A stretch of DNA of 64,000 bases, from contig NZ_JABBYO010000005.1 in the NCBI RefSeq assembly GCF_012958305.1, forward strand, positions 483,015 to 547,014, in the 5' to 3' direction. Under the pieces are notes generated by a model, which worked only from the letters and a program-made list of their open reading frames with translations, was not told the origin of the DNA and made no database searches. A program made the translations under genes and the position numbers. Below are positions 27,504 through 36,847 of the stretch, piece after piece. This stretch comes from Tautonia rosea. GTDB lineage: Bacteria > Planctomycetota > Planctomycetia > Isosphaerales > Isosphaeraceae. Each line of letters opens with the position of its first letter. The stretch's first letter is position 1.

Positions 27504-27870
27504 CGTGGTGATTCCGAGGGGGAATTGAGGGAACTCATTTGAGTCTCTTTGGAGTGTTGCGGAGCGCAATGCCCGCCCTCGGGACCGCTTGGTAACGTTG
27601 CCTGAACCTCCCTCGTCCCGGTCATTCCGGGGGGCACGCCGCCGGAGAGTGGTCCCGCATCGTCCCGGAACAACCGGGCCAGATGCCTCCCCGGCGGTCG
27701 TGCCTGCCGTCATGAAACCGGATCGCTCCGGAAGCATGACGGTGGCTCAGGGGTCGACACGCTCGGACCTCGACTCCGCGTGCCGATCGCGTCGATGCGT
27801 ACGACCACACCTCATCAACGCTCCGGGAAACACGCCATCCGGCGGGACCAGCACCGATTCGACCACTTCC

Positions 27871-27906
27871 CGGCTGTGACATTGAGACTTCGTCTCAGCG
27901 AGACTC
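27871..27906. repeat. 36-bp imperfect direct repeat, copy 1 (dyad 27883-27897)
   Basis: It matches 28033-28068 at 27 of 36 positions; most differences are transitions. The core TGAGACTTCGTCTCA is an imperfect 7-1-7 palindrome with one arm mismatch, followed by GCGAGACT as a third half-site-like element. It lies 380 bp upstream of the DUF1559 start at 27503. Confidence 0.6.
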
Positions 27907-27907
27907 C

Positions 27908-27931
27908 TGAACAAAGGCCTCCTCGGAGGCC
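27908..27931 (-). terminator. Possible minus-strand terminator inside intergenic region
   Basis: GGCCTCC (27916-27922) and GGAGGCC (27925-27931) form a 7-bp stem around a 2-bp centre. On the minus strand the stem is followed by TTTGTTC. If real, a transcript starting near dyad 2 would stop here, giving a short RNA. Confidence 0.3.
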
Positions 27932-28032
27932 AGGTCTTATTCTGGACGAAGAACCGACCGAAATCTCACACCCCGACGATTCCCCGAAAACGTCCCGAAC
28001 GGCAGAGCGACTGCATCGGAGTGACTCGAACT

Positions 28033-28068
28033 CCGCCGTGGCACTGAGACTCAGTCTCAACGAGACCG
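28033..28068. repeat. 36-bp imperfect direct repeat, copy 2 (dyad 28045-28059)
   Basis: The core TGAGACTCAGTCTCA is a perfect 7-1-7 palindrome, followed by ACGAGACC. Read on the minus strand it gives GTTGAGACTGAG, identical over 12 bases to the site at 3056-3067. A minus-strand TTGACA (28099-28094) lies 34 bp upstream of the palindrome. This is the best operator candidate of the set. Confidence 0.6.
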
Positions 28069-28212
28069 TACGTTACGATTCTTCGTCCTCTCCTGTCAAT
28101 GACCGAGTCCCCACGATTCGAAAAAAACGGGGAGCAATCCCGTGTGAACAGTGGGCCAAAACCCCGCAAAGTGAAACAGAGGATGATGATGGGAGAAGTA
28201 AGTGTCAGAACG

Positions 28213-28253
28213 AACGTGCCTGACCGAGGAGGAAAACCCCGGCCAGGCACGTT
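28213..28253 (-). terminator. Terminator hairpin after M28 peptidase
   Basis: AACGTGCCTG (28213-28222) pairs perfectly with CAGGCACGTT (28244-28253), with further CC/GG pairing inside. It lies ~50 bp after the leftward M28 stop. The sequence beyond the stem on the minus strand is T-rich but interrupted (CGTTCTGACACTTACTTC). Confidence 0.55.
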
Positions 28254-28303
28254 GTGAGAAACCCGGAGTTTTATGGTTTGAGACGACTGAGAGTCACCAT
28301 GGG

Positions 28304-29962
28304 TCAACCATCGACACTGGCTCCGGCCCCTACCGGCTCGGCTTCGGTGTCGGCATCTTCATTCTCCGTGGGAGGGCTGATTTTCCGAGGTCGTTCATCG
28401 GCCTCGGCAATCGCCCAACCGAGTCGATAGGCAGCCCGGGAAATGCGAATCGCCTTGCCCACGTCGGTCTTCTCGAAGTCATCGCCGGGTCGGTGGTAGT
28501 CGTCGTGGATTCCCGCGAAGAAGAAAATGACAGGAATGCCCAGGCGGGCAAAGTTGAAGCTGTCGGTCCGGGCGTAGAACTGGTCGGCGTCGAAATCAGA
28601 TGCCATCGCTTCGAGTTCGAGCGCAGCAACGGCAGCGGGAATGATCGTCGAGTAGTCGGGATGCTCGGGAGACGGGGTGAGACTGACACGACTGGGGTCG
28701 TTGCGAGAAATCATGTCCATATTGATATTCGCAACCACTTCATACCCTTCCGGCAAAGTCATGTGTTCGCTCCACCAGCGCGAACCGAGCAATCCTTTTT
28801 CCTCTCCCGAGACCCAGAGGAATGCAACCGATCGGCGCGGCCTTGGCCCTTCCGCAATGGCCTGGGCAATCTCGATCAAGGCGCTGGTTCCCGATCCGTT
28901 ATCGTCGGCTCCGTTGTGGATCTCTCCATTGATCACGCCAACGTGGTCGTAATGGGCGCTGAAGACGATGACTTCGTGCTTCAGCTCCTCGTCTCGACCG
29001 GGGAACATGCCAATGACATTCCGGTCCTCAACCAACTCGACCGTACTGGCAAAGACAAACCGGGCTCGGGCGCCTTCGAGCTCTCGAGGCGTGGTGGGAT
29101 CGTCCGACAGATTCAGCGATTCCTCAATCGCATCACGCAGGTGGTCTTCGAGGAAGATCAAGGGGGTTCCGTTGGTTGAAGACGCCCCGAGGCTCATCGA
29201 TCGTCGGCCGAACATGCGGAGGGCAAAGGGGTTCGACTCGGCATAGGGACGGGCCTCCTCAGCTTCGAAGGGATGCATGACGAGCAGGGCAAGGGCCCCG
29301 CGATCCCGGGCCGCTTGAAGCTTGGCGAAGGAACTGGCTCCAGACACCTGAGCGTTGCGGCGTCCCCCCTGGTCCTCTGCTTCCTGACCGGGGGGGAGAC
29401 CATCCAGCACCAGGACGATCCGATCCTTGACCTCGACCGTGTCGAAGTCATTCGGCTCACCCCCGGTCCCAGTCCGACCATACCCGAGAAAAACAACCGG
29501 TGCTTCGATCGCTCCAGGCGCGAGGTTTCTAGGGACCAGGATAAAATCCTCCTTGACCTTTCCGGCGACTTCCCGGACGGCATCATTCGCTGTGATCGTG
29601 AGTGTCAGCTCGGTGCCTTCGACCTCTGGGGTCGAGAATTCGAGCGGGAAGTGAGCAAAATAGGTCGGTGAGTCGCCGTCGAGGTCGCCTGCCGGATCGG
29701 CGCCGAATGTTGAGAGACGGGTCGCGAGGTACTCCGAGGCAAGCTTGATTTCGTCACTCGCCGTGTCACGACCGTTCATCAGGTCGGAGGAAAGAAATTG
29801 AAGGTGCCCGGCCAGTTCCGGTTCGGTGATGGTCGCAGTCGCCGGAGCCGACTCGACCAGTGCAGCCGGCTCGGAGATGGCAGGAGCATCGGCTCGGACA
29901 TGACCGAGAGGAAAGCAGGCCCCGAACGCGAGGGCCAACCGGGGGAACTTTGGAACGTGCAT
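28304..29962 (-). CDS. Exported M28 family metallopeptidase with PA-type insert
   Basis: 552 residues from ATG 29962; the frame is open to 30007. A signal peptide spans about residues 1-25 (LALAFGACFPLGHVRADA). A protease-associated region (about 150-290) contains VVFLGYG and ALALLVMHPFEAEE. The peptidase domain shows the zinc ligands in HYDHVG, NGADDNGSGTSALIE, WVSGEEKGLLGSRWW, NMDMISRNDP and the late HDDYHRPGDD. It should be a two-zinc aminopeptidase in the periplasm or outside. The gene stands alone with its own terminator. Confidence 0.92.
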   Translation of the reverse strand: MHVPKFPRLALAFGACFPLGHVRADAPAISEPAALVESAPATATITEPELAGHLQFLSSDLMNGRDTASDEIKLASEYLATRLSTFGADPAGDLDGDSPTYFAHFPLEFSTPEVEGTELTLTITANDAVREVAGKVKEDFILVPRNLAPGAIEAPVVFLGYGRTGTGGEPNDFDTVEVKDRIVLVLDGLPPGQEAEDQGGRRNAQVSGASSFAKLQAARDRGALALLVMHPFEAEEARPYAESNPFALRMFGRRSMSLGASSTNGTPLIFLEDHLRDAIEESLNLSDDPTTPRELEGARARFVFASTVELVEDRNVIGMFPGRDEELKHEVIVFSAHYDHVGVINGEIHNGADDNGSGTSALIEIAQAIAEGPRPRRSVAFLWVSGEEKGLLGSRWWSEHMTLPEGYEVVANINMDMISRNDPSRVSLTPSPEHPDYSTIIPAAVAALELEAMASDFDADQFYARTDSFNFARLGIPVIFFFAGIHDDYHRPGDDFEKTDVGKAIRISRAAYRLGWAIAEADERPRKISPPTENEDADTEAEPVGAGASVDG

Positions 29963-30186
29963 CGGCGGTCTTTCGCTCAGGTAGAGGTGACGGCGTCGAG
30001 AATCCAAAGACTCTAGGATATCGAGCGTTCGAGCCGTTCCGACAGTCCCCCGTTCCGATCAATCCGATTCGGCCGGGCCCATGAGGAAGCGTGGCCGATC
30101 CGATGCGGAGTGGCTAGGATGGGACCAGCCACCTTCGGCCGACTCAAGCGGTTCCGTCACCCGCATTCGGCGAGACACCGGCCGAG

Positions 30187-31002
30187 ATGTCTGGAGAGTC
30201 CCGGCTTATGCCTGTCAGCTTCGTCATTGATATGGATGGAGTGATCTATCACGGCCACCGCTTGATCCCCGGTGCCCGAGAGTTCGTCGATCGTCTCCGA
30301 GGAGGCGGACATCCGTTTCTCTTTCTCACGAACAATAGCCAGTGGACTCCTCGCGATCTGAAGCACCGCTTAGAGCAGCTGGGGATCGGGGTCGAGGACT
30401 CTGCCTTCCACACGTCGGCCCTGGCCACCGCCGAGTTCCTTAGGACGCAACGGCCAGGTGGGTCAGCGTTCGTCATTGGCGGGGCAGGACTGACCAACGC
30501 TCTGTATGAGGCCGGCTATCACCTGACGGAGCGCGATCCGGATTACGTCGTCGTGGGGGACACACGTCGCTATGACTACGAAACGATCGAACATGCCATC
30601 CGCTTGATTCTCGGTGGTGCCCGGTTCATCGCAACGAACCCGGACCTGACCGGGCCCTCGGAGGCCGGCCTGCAACCGGCCTGCGGGGCACTGGTGGCTC
30701 CGATTGAGTTAGCGACCGGACGTAAGCCGTACTTCGTGGGCAAACCGAACCCCCTGATGATGCGCACGGCGTTACGAAAACTTGGGGCGCATTCGTCCGA
30801 GTCGTTCATGATCGGGGACCGGATGGACACCGACATCATCGGCGGGACCGAGACGGGGATGCAGACGATTCTCGTCCTTTCGGGCGTCACAGACCGCAAT
30901 GAGATCGAATCGTTCCCGTACCGCCCGACCTTCGTCTTCGACGACGTGGGCCAGATCCCAATTGATCAGCTTGTCGCTCAACAACGCGATGCGACAGACT
31001 GA
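30187..31002 (+). CDS. HAD-IIA family phosphatase (NagD-like)
   Basis: 271 residues; ATG 30208 is an alternative start seven codons later. Motif I is FVIDMDGVIYHG (nucleophile first Asp), motif II FLTNNSQWT, motif III/IV GKPNPLMM and IGDRMDTDIIGGTETGM, with the IIA cap between them (RYDYETIEHAIRLILGGARFIATNPD). This subfamily includes nucleotide, pyridoxal phosphate and phosphoglycolate phosphatases; the substrate is not predictable here. A hairpin begins one base after its stop. Confidence 0.9.
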   Translation: MSGESRLMPVSFVIDMDGVIYHGHRLIPGAREFVDRLRGGGHPFLFLTNNSQWTPRDLKHRLEQLGIGVEDSAFHTSALATAEFLRTQRPGGSAFVIGGAGLTNALYEAGYHLTERDPDYVVVGDTRRYDYETIEHAIRLILGGARFIATNPDLTGPSEAGLQPACGALVAPIELATGRKPYFVGKPNPLMMRTALRKLGAHSSESFMIGDRMDTDIIGGTETGMQTILVLSGVTDRNEIESFPYRPTFVFDDVGQIPIDQLVAQQRDATD

Positions 31003-31037
31003 TGCCTCGGTGTGCGATGGGGTGACACACCGAGGCA
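31003..31037 (+). terminator. Stem-loop directly after HAD gene
   Basis: TGCCTCGGTGTG (31003-31014) pairs perfectly with CACACCGAGGCA (31026-31037), loop 11 nt. No T tract follows, so it may be an intrinsic terminator of the L-shaped type or an mRNA-stabilising 3' hairpin. Confidence 0.55.
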
Positions 31038-31119
31038 CACTCACATCTCAATTCCGTGATTCACACCCGTATTCCCCAGCCTTCCTGCATTCAGGTTCGA
31101 ACCAGCAAGGTGAGGGGCC

Positions 31120-32163
31120 TCAGCCCGCATCGAGGGCGAAGCCGTGTTGCTCGCGGTGATAGGGGCCGTCGTACTGCTTCGACGATTTGTAGAGTTCGAA
31201 GCGGCCATCTCCGGCGACCTGAAGATACTCCTCCTCCAGGGCGAGCCGCTCGGCTGGGTCGAGGGGGACGAAGTTGCGGATCATCTCCAGATCTTGCTGG
31301 AGAATCTCTGGAGAGTCGATGCCGCAGACCAGCGTGGTGATCGGTAATGACCAGACATAGCGGCGACATTGATCTACGGTCAGCCCAGTATTCGAGGGAA
31401 TGATCCCCCCCTTGATCTTCGGCCCCCCGCCTAGACTCTTCATGCCGATCGCGGCAATGCCTCGCTCTCGGAGGACCGGCAAGACCTGATGCTGGAAGCT
31501 CCGATAGCGGCCGTCGAGCACCGTCAAGGGCATCTGGACGGCATCCCACTCGAAGCCGGCGTCGAGCATTTTAAGATGGATCGACGGATCTTTATGCCCG
31601 GTAAAGCCGATGTAACGCACCTTTCCTTGTTCCCGAGCCTTGCGGGCGGTTTCGATCGCACCACCGGGGGCGAAGATCCAGTCAGGATCGTTGTCGTAAT
31701 TGATCTCGTGGAATTGCCAGAGGTCGATTCGGTCGGTTTTCAGACGTCGGAGACTCTGTTCGAGATGTTCCTGAGCGGTCTTCGCGTCTCGGGCGCAGAC
31801 CTTCGTCATGAGGAAGGTCTTGTCGCGCCGTCCTCCTTCGGCGATGGCCTTGCCCATGCGTTCCTCGGAGCCGCCGTCGTGGTAGTCCCAGGCGTTGTCG
31901 AGGAAGGTGATCCCTTCATCAATGGCCTGCTGGATGAGTCGGATGTCATCCTTCTCGTCCTCGGCCCGACCGACATGGTGACCCCCGAGGCAGATGGCGG
32001 TGACCTTCTCCTCAGCGTATCGGCCGAAGGGGCGCATAGGGATGCCGCCGTCGTTTGTCGGTGTGTTCTGATCGCGTGCCGCCCCGACCATCCCGGCGGT
32101 GGTCAAACCCACAACTCCCGCCTGGAGAAATGCTCGGCGATTGGGGTCTGGCTTCGAATGCAT
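31120..32163 (-). CDS. Aldo/keto reductase with Tat-type signal
   Basis: 347 residues. The N-terminus PNRRAFLQAGVVGLTTAG is a Tat signal, so this reductase is probably exported, unlike most of the family. The AKR barrel has the tetrad Asp/Tyr in FLDNAWDYHDGGSEERMGKA, Lys in LMTKVCARD and His in DLWQFHEI. RYIGFTGHKDP and the GIDSPEILQQ segment fit the AKR12/YghZ-like branch. Many such planctomycete proteins end with a short helical domain as here. Substrate unknown. Confidence 0.92.
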   Translation of the reverse strand: MHSKPDPNRRAFLQAGVVGLTTAGMVGAARDQNTPTNDGGIPMRPFGRYAEEKVTAICLGGHHVGRAEDEKDDIRLIQQAIDEGITFLDNAWDYHDGGSEERMGKAIAEGGRRDKTFLMTKVCARDAKTAQEHLEQSLRRLKTDRIDLWQFHEINYDNDPDWIFAPGGAIETARKAREQGKVRYIGFTGHKDPSIHLKMLDAGFEWDAVQMPLTVLDGRYRSFQHQVLPVLRERGIAAIGMKSLGGGPKIKGGIIPSNTGLTVDQCRRYVWSLPITTLVCGIDSPEILQQDLEMIRNFVPLDPAERLALEEEYLQVAGDGRFELYKSSKQYDGPYHREQHGFALDAG

Positions 32164-32426
32164 GGTGATGCCTCAATCTCGCTGATGGAGAAATGGGTTC
32201 AAGCGTTCCGGCTCGGTCAACTCCTTGAGGACGCTGCCTTCATGCTGTCGTACGGAAACTCATCCCGCAAGCACCATGCCGAGGTCGGCGGCACACGTCT
32301 TGCATCGATAAAGACTACCGCGTGAGTTTCGTGCTGTTGATGCGACTCCGAGGAGGCTTCCTCAGGCGATCGGTGAAGATCGACGGCCGGATGCTCCTCC
32401 AGACACTCTCAACTGAGGATTGAATC

Positions 32427-33125
32427 ATGGCAGAAGAAATGAGACGGCCCGATCCGACCGATCTTCTCGCGGTCCGAAGTCGGGTCAGTTGGCAGGCCAT
32501 TTTTGCAGGAGCGATGGTCGCCATTACGTTCTACGTGGTGTTGATGTTGCTCGGGCTCGCATTGCTGGGTGAAGCGGTGGCCCGCGATGCCCAGGGAACA
32601 CAAATTGGTCTGGGATCGGCCATCTTCACGGCCGTTACGCTTCTGATCTCGTTCTTCTTCGGCGGATGGGCCACCAGCCGTCTGGCCGTGGGGGAAAGCA
32701 AGCTTGAGGCCGTGCTTTATGGCCTCATCCTTTGGGGATTGCTGTTTATTGGCATGCTAGCGCTGCTGGCCTCGGGGGTCCGCGCGGGCTTCAGCGGAAT
32801 GGTTGGAGGCGCGACCGGGGCCTATGCGGAGAGTTCGGTGGCTGAACCCGGCAACAACGTCGACCGGATGGCCGGTTGGATGGAGCGAGCAGGATTCTCG
32901 GCCGAGCAGGTCAGTCAGTTCCGCGAGTTCGCGGAGGATCCTGCCAATGAGATCAACCGCGAGCAGGTTACCCGCGTTTCTCGGGAAGCGGCCTGGTGGT
33001 CCTTGCTCGGGGTCTTCGTCTCGCTTGCCTCAGTGATCATTGGATCGCTCGTCGGCTCGGGAGAACTTCCGGTTCCCATTCCGGTGATTGGAGTAAAACG
33101 GACCACGATGATCACCCGTCGTTGA
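32427..33125 (+). CDS. Hypothetical polytopic membrane protein
   Basis: 232 residues. Hydrophobic segments at about 22-47, 60-82, 90-113 and 188-210 indicate four transmembrane helices, with a soluble loop (about 125-185) containing NVDRMAGWMERAGFSAEQ. GAYAESS and GGWATSRLAVGES follow helices 3 and 2. I do not recognise a named family; the layout is like YrzE/TIGR04086-type small membrane proteins but this is weak. GAGG precedes the start. A hairpin follows. Confidence 0.7.
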   Translation: MAEEMRRPDPTDLLAVRSRVSWQAIFAGAMVAITFYVVLMLLGLALLGEAVARDAQGTQIGLGSAIFTAVTLLISFFFGGWATSRLAVGESKLEAVLYGLILWGLLFIGMLALLASGVRAGFSGMVGGATGAYAESSVAEPGNNVDRMAGWMERAGFSAEQVSQFREFAEDPANEINREQVTRVSREAAWWSLLGVFVSLASVIIGSLVGSGELPVPIPVIGVKRTTMITRR

Positions 33126-33160
33126 GTCTTCGAACGTTGCTTCACGTACAACGCTTATCG

Positions 33161-33191
33161 TGCCACGCCTCGAATGCCTCGGGGTGTGGCA
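33161..33191 (+). terminator. Possible terminator hairpin
   Basis: TGCCACGCC (33161-33169) pairs with GGTGTGGCA (33183-33191) with one G-T pair, 36 bp after the membrane protein stop. No T tract. Confidence 0.4.
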
Positions 33192-33294
33192 TCGAAACGC
33201 TCACCTTGGTCACTTCTTGACGAGCTGAAATCTCCCCCCACCCCCCGACGTGTTGAGGACTCCTCAATTGGCCGATCGCACTGTTCGCCTCCAG

Positions 33295-35196
33295 ATGAAT
33301 CACCCGGTCATTGTGACCGTTTTGATCCTGGCGGTCATCGCCTTTATGTATCTTGCGGCCGAGGTGCTACGCCCGCTGGCCTTGGCGGTCTTGTTCAGCA
33401 TGGTACTGGCCCCCTTGGCCTCGTGGCTCGAACGCCGGGGAATTCCCCGGGCGGTGGCCACCGGCGCGAGCGTTCTGGTCGTGCTTGGTGCGCTTGGCGG
33501 GCTTGGCTCGATGGTCTTCATGCAGTTCGGAGACCTTGCGGAGGAAGTCGTTGCCCAGAGCGATGAGATCAAGGTCAAGGTTCGAAGCCTGTTTCAGGGC
33601 CAATCTCCCTCAGCCGTTGGCCAGGTCGGTCAGGTCGTCGAGGAAGTCACCCGAGAGGTCATGGAGGAGACCCCTGAAACTGACGGAGACGAACCCCCGA
33701 ACGAGATCATCCTGTCACAATCGCCCGCTTCTCCGGGATTGACACTTCCTGAAACCAGCCGATCCACCCTTCAGGGCGATCCCATCATTCCCGTTGAAGT
33801 CGTCGATCGCCCCTCCATTCAGGACCGCTTCCGGACTGCCGTGGGACCGCTCCTGGGACCAGCGGCGATCTTCTTCCTGGTTTTGATTCTCACGCTCTTT
33901 ATCCTATTGACTCGAGATAACCTAAATGCTCGATTGATTCAGGTCATCGGCACCAGTCATGTCAGCCTGACCACCCGAACCCTGGAAGAAGCTGGCCAAC
34001 GGATCAGCCGATACCTGACGATCTTTTCGCTCTACAACGCTGCCTGTGGCGCCATTCTCGGGCTGGGCCTGTACCTGATCGGGATTCCGTATGCGGTCCT
34101 CTGGGGGTTTCTCGCGGCCGTCCTACGATTCATCCCCTATGTCGGCCCGTGGACGGCCTTCGCCTTACCGCTCGCCTATTCGGTTACACTCGGAGAAGTG
34201 GGTGACGGCTGGAAAGAACCGCTTCTGGTCATCGCACTGTTTGGCACCCTCGAAATCATTTCCAACTCGATTCTTGAACCCATCATCTACGGGCGGACGG
34301 CGGGGATCACCGCAGTCGGATTGCTCGTCATGGCCATGTTCTGGACCTGGCTTTGGGGTCCGATTGGGCTCTTGCTTTCAACCCCGCTGACGGTCTGCCT
34401 GGCGGTTCTTGGGAAGTATGTCCCCGCCCTCAATGTGTTCGCGACGATGCTCGGCGAAGATGTGGTCCTGGAGCGGCACGCTCATTATTACCAACGTCTT
34501 CTCGCGCATGACTCCGACACCGCCTTCGAGGTCGTCGAGACGGCTCTTGAGGATGGATTCACCCTGGAGCGGATCTTCGACGAGATTTTGATTCCTGCCC
34601 TCTCCCGGGCCGAGTCAGATCTGGCTCGAAGCGTCATCGAAGAATCGGACGAACACGTCATCTGGACCACGACCCGGACCATCCTTGACGATCTCGAAGC
34701 GCGGGAGGAAGACAACGTCCAGGCGGACCTGATCCGCCCCAAGCATCGCAAAACCGGGAAGGTCCTGGGCATCGCCAGCGGGAATGAGGCCGATACGATG
34801 GTCCTGCGGATGGTTCAGATCTCATTGAGGCCGCTCGGCATCCCGGTTGAGATCGTCGATGCGTCTGCCTCTCCGCTGGAAGCCTCCGAGCACCTCTCCG
34901 GCTCGAAGAATCAGATCGTCCTGCTCTCGTACCTTCCGCCGGTCGGACTGACCTCGGCCCGCTATCTTGTCCGCCGGATCAAGGCACTCGACCCGAAACT
35001 GCCTCTCTGGGCCGGTCGCTGGGGAGCAGAATCGAGTGGCGAGAAAGCGCGCAACCGTCTGACCAAGATGGGTGCTGATCGTATTGTCTTCCGTGTTGCC
35101 GAGGTCAAAGAACACCTGCCCGAAGCGCTTGAGTTGCTTCAAAACGGGCACCCGAAAGAGCCGAAGCCCAACGCAGAGGCGACCGCTTTGCCTTGA
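33295..35196 (+). CDS. AI-2E family transporter with C-terminal cytosolic extension
   Basis: 633 residues from ATG 33295; TTG starts at 33250/33265 are possible. The first ~390 residues are an AI-2E/PerM-type permease ([57 protein letters not shown]) with a long Pro/Glu-rich insert near 115-175. The last ~230 residues are soluble and unlike classical members: an acidic helical part, then [20 protein letters not shown] and further alternating strands and helices resembling a flavodoxin/B12-binding fold. The transported substrate is unknown; the extension may be regulatory. Confidence 0.87.
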   Translation: MNHPVIVTVLILAVIAFMYLAAEVLRPLALAVLFSMVLAPLASWLERRGIPRAVATGASVLVVLGALGGLGSMVFMQFGDLAEEVVAQSDEIKVKVRSLFQGQSPSAVGQVGQVVEEVTREVMEETPETDGDEPPNEIILSQSPASPGLTLPETSRSTLQGDPIIPVEVVDRPSIQDRFRTAVGPLLGPAAIFFLVLILTLFILLTRDNLNARLIQVIGTSHVSLTTRTLEEAGQRISRYLTIFSLYNAACGAILGLGLYLIGIPYAVLWGFLAAVLRFIPYVGPWTAFALPLAYSVTLGEVGDGWKEPLLVIALFGTLEIISNSILEPIIYGRTAGITAVGLLVMAMFWTWLWGPIGLLLSTPLTVCLAVLGKYVPALNVFATMLGEDVVLERHAHYYQRLLAHDSDTAFEVVETALEDGFTLERIFDEILIPALSRAESDLARSVIEESDEHVIWTTTRTILDDLEAREEDNVQADLIRPKHRKTGKVLGIASGNEADTMVLRMVQISLRPLGIPVEIVDASASPLEASEHLSGSKNQIVLLSYLPPVGLTSARYLVRRIKALDPKLPLWAGRWGAESSGEKARNRLTKMGADRIVFRVAEVKEHLPEALELLQNGHPKEPKPNAEATALP

Positions 35197-35378
35197 GGAC
35201 GGATCCCTCGGTCCGGCTTTACGGTTCCATCGGATCGTACTGCCGGCCGATCACCCCCGCGCGACGATCGCTCGGAATCGGTTATGATGGACCCTTGCCT
35301 TGCTCCGGACGTGATCGCCACTCGACGGCCCTGGAGTCAACACGGCGAGCCCCACCCGACCGATCGGAGGCGAATTCG

Positions 35379-36653
35379 ATGCGCGTGACCCTCGACTACG
35401 GACGCACCGGCCTTGAGGTCGAGCTGCCCGACGACCGGGTCATCGGCCCCTTGGAAATTCAGGACGTTCCCCCGCTCGACGATCCTCATGCAGCCGTCGT
35501 CGCGAGTCTGGAAGCCCCGATCGGCGCTCCGCCACTTCGCGAGGTCGCCCGGGGGAAGAAAACCGCCTGCATTCTCGTTTGCGACATCACCCGGCCCGTT
35601 CCCAATGAGTTAATCCTCCGACCAACCCTCGACATCTTGCACGAGGCCGGAATCGCTCGCGAGGACGTTCTGATCCTCGTCGCCACCGGCCTGCACCGGC
35701 CCAGTACCGAAGCCGAGCGGATCGAGATGCTCGGCGCCGCGATTGCCCGGGATTATCGGGTGGAAGACCACCACGGAACCGTCCTCGACGAACACACCTT
35801 CCTCGGCACGACCCCCAAGGGAGTTCCTGTCTGGATCGACACTCGATACGTCAACGCCGACCTGAAAATCGCCACGGGCCTGATCGAGCCGCACCTGATG
35901 GCCGGTTACTCTGGCGGTCGCAAGCTCATCTGCCCCGGCATCGCCGCCTTCGAGACGGTCAAGATCTGGCACGGCCCCGACTTTCTCGAACATCCGAAGG
36001 CCGATTGCGGCTTCCTGGAGGGGAACCCCGTCCACGAGGAGAACACCCGCATCGCCCGCATGGCCGGTTGCGACTTCATCGTCAACGTCACCCTCGACAA
36101 GCAGCGACGGGTCACGTCGGTTGTCGCCGGAGACATGGAGCAAGCCTTCCTTGAAGGGGTTCGCTTCATCGAGCACGTCGTCACGGCCAAGGTGCGCGAG
36201 CCGGTAGACGTGGTCGTAACCAGCTCGGCCGGTTATCCGCTCGACACCACCTTCTACCAGGCGGTGAAGGGCATGACCGGCGCCCTGCCGATCGTCAAGC
36301 AAGGCGGCACGATCATCATCGCCGCCAGCCTGACCGAAGGGATTGGCAGCCCCGAGTTCCAGAGTCTCTTCCGAGAGAATTCCTCGCTCGAGGTGTTCAT
36401 GGAGAAGGTCCTCGGCAAGGAATTTTTCGTGCTCGATCAGTGGCAGCTTGAAGAACTCGCCAAGGTCCGGCGCAAGGCTCGCGTGAAGATCGTCTCCGAC
36501 GGCATCCCCGCCGCCACGCTGTCGGAGTTGTTCGTCGAGCCCGCCGAATCGGTCGAGTCGGCTGTCGCCTCCTCCCTCTCTGAATACGGGCCCGATGCCC
36601 GCGTCGCCGTCATCCCGAAAGGCCCCTACGTGCTGACAACGCTCGGAGAATGA
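35379..36653 (+). CDS. larA: LarA-family (DUF2088) racemase/epimerase
   Basis: 424 residues from ATG 35379 (GGAGG, 8-nt spacer); upstream in-frame residues are not family-like. Key LarA residues are present: His in [12 protein letters not shown], His and Lys in [19 protein letters not shown] (Lys binds the nickel-pincer cofactor) and His in KIWHGPDF. Family members racemise lactate or other 2-hydroxyacids using the NPN cofactor made by LarB, LarE and LarC. None of these is in the window. The substrate may not be lactate; the symbol denotes the family. Confidence 0.9.
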   Translation: MRVTLDYGRTGLEVELPDDRVIGPLEIQDVPPLDDPHAAVVASLEAPIGAPPLREVARGKKTACILVCDITRPVPNELILRPTLDILHEAGIAREDVLILVATGLHRPSTEAERIEMLGAAIARDYRVEDHHGTVLDEHTFLGTTPKGVPVWIDTRYVNADLKIATGLIEPHLMAGYSGGRKLICPGIAAFETVKIWHGPDFLEHPKADCGFLEGNPVHEENTRIARMAGCDFIVNVTLDKQRRVTSVVAGDMEQAFLEGVRFIEHVVTAKVREPVDVVVTSSAGYPLDTTFYQAVKGMTGALPIVKQGGTIIIAASLTEGIGSPEFQSLFRENSSLEVFMEKVLGKEFFVLDQWQLEELAKVRRKARVKIVSDGIPAATLSELFVEPAESVESAVASSLSEYGPDARVAVIPKGPYVLTTLGE

Positions 36654-36662
36654 CCCCCCTTG

Positions 36663-36696
36663 GTCCGGTGCGTCGCCAACGCCCGACGCACCGGAC
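36663..36696 (+). terminator. Hairpin terminator after LarA-family gene
   Basis: GTCCGGTGCGTCG (36663-36675) pairs perfectly over 13 bp with CGACGCACCGGAC (36684-36696), loop 8 nt, 9 bp after the stop. There is no T run. Confidence 0.6.
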
Positions 36697-36847
36697 GATC
36701 GATCGACCTTCCCTCGATGACTGCCTTCTGATGGCGAGTTGAGTCGATGGGGAAGGCGGCACTCCCTTGGCTGTTCGAGGCAACTCGACACTGATACGAT
36801 CACCGATACTGCTTCAGGAAACCCGACGGCCTTGAGGAGCCGCCTCC

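Larger units (their letters stand above)
27504..28303. other. 800-bp intergenic region with repeated dyads and two hairpins
   Basis: No protein gene is supported; all frames are shadow-like. From right to left it holds the M28 terminator (28213-28253), a minus-strand TTGACA (28099-28094), dyad 2 (28045-28059), a GGCCTCC/GGAGGCC hairpin followed on the minus strand by TTTGTTC, dyad 1 (27883-27897), and ~380 bp of GC-rich leader before the DUF1559 start. This length and structure exceed a simple promoter. Confidence 0.5.

Noticed and set aside
27780..28223. 147-codon plus-strand frame in the 800-bp gap
   Set aside because: It runs through both dyads and the direct repeat, has shadow-like composition and no RBS.
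31091..31130. tRNA T-loop-like GGTTCGAACC near 31096
   Set aside because: No acceptor, D or anticodon stem could be folded around it; it lies at the 3' end of the aldo/keto reductase gene.
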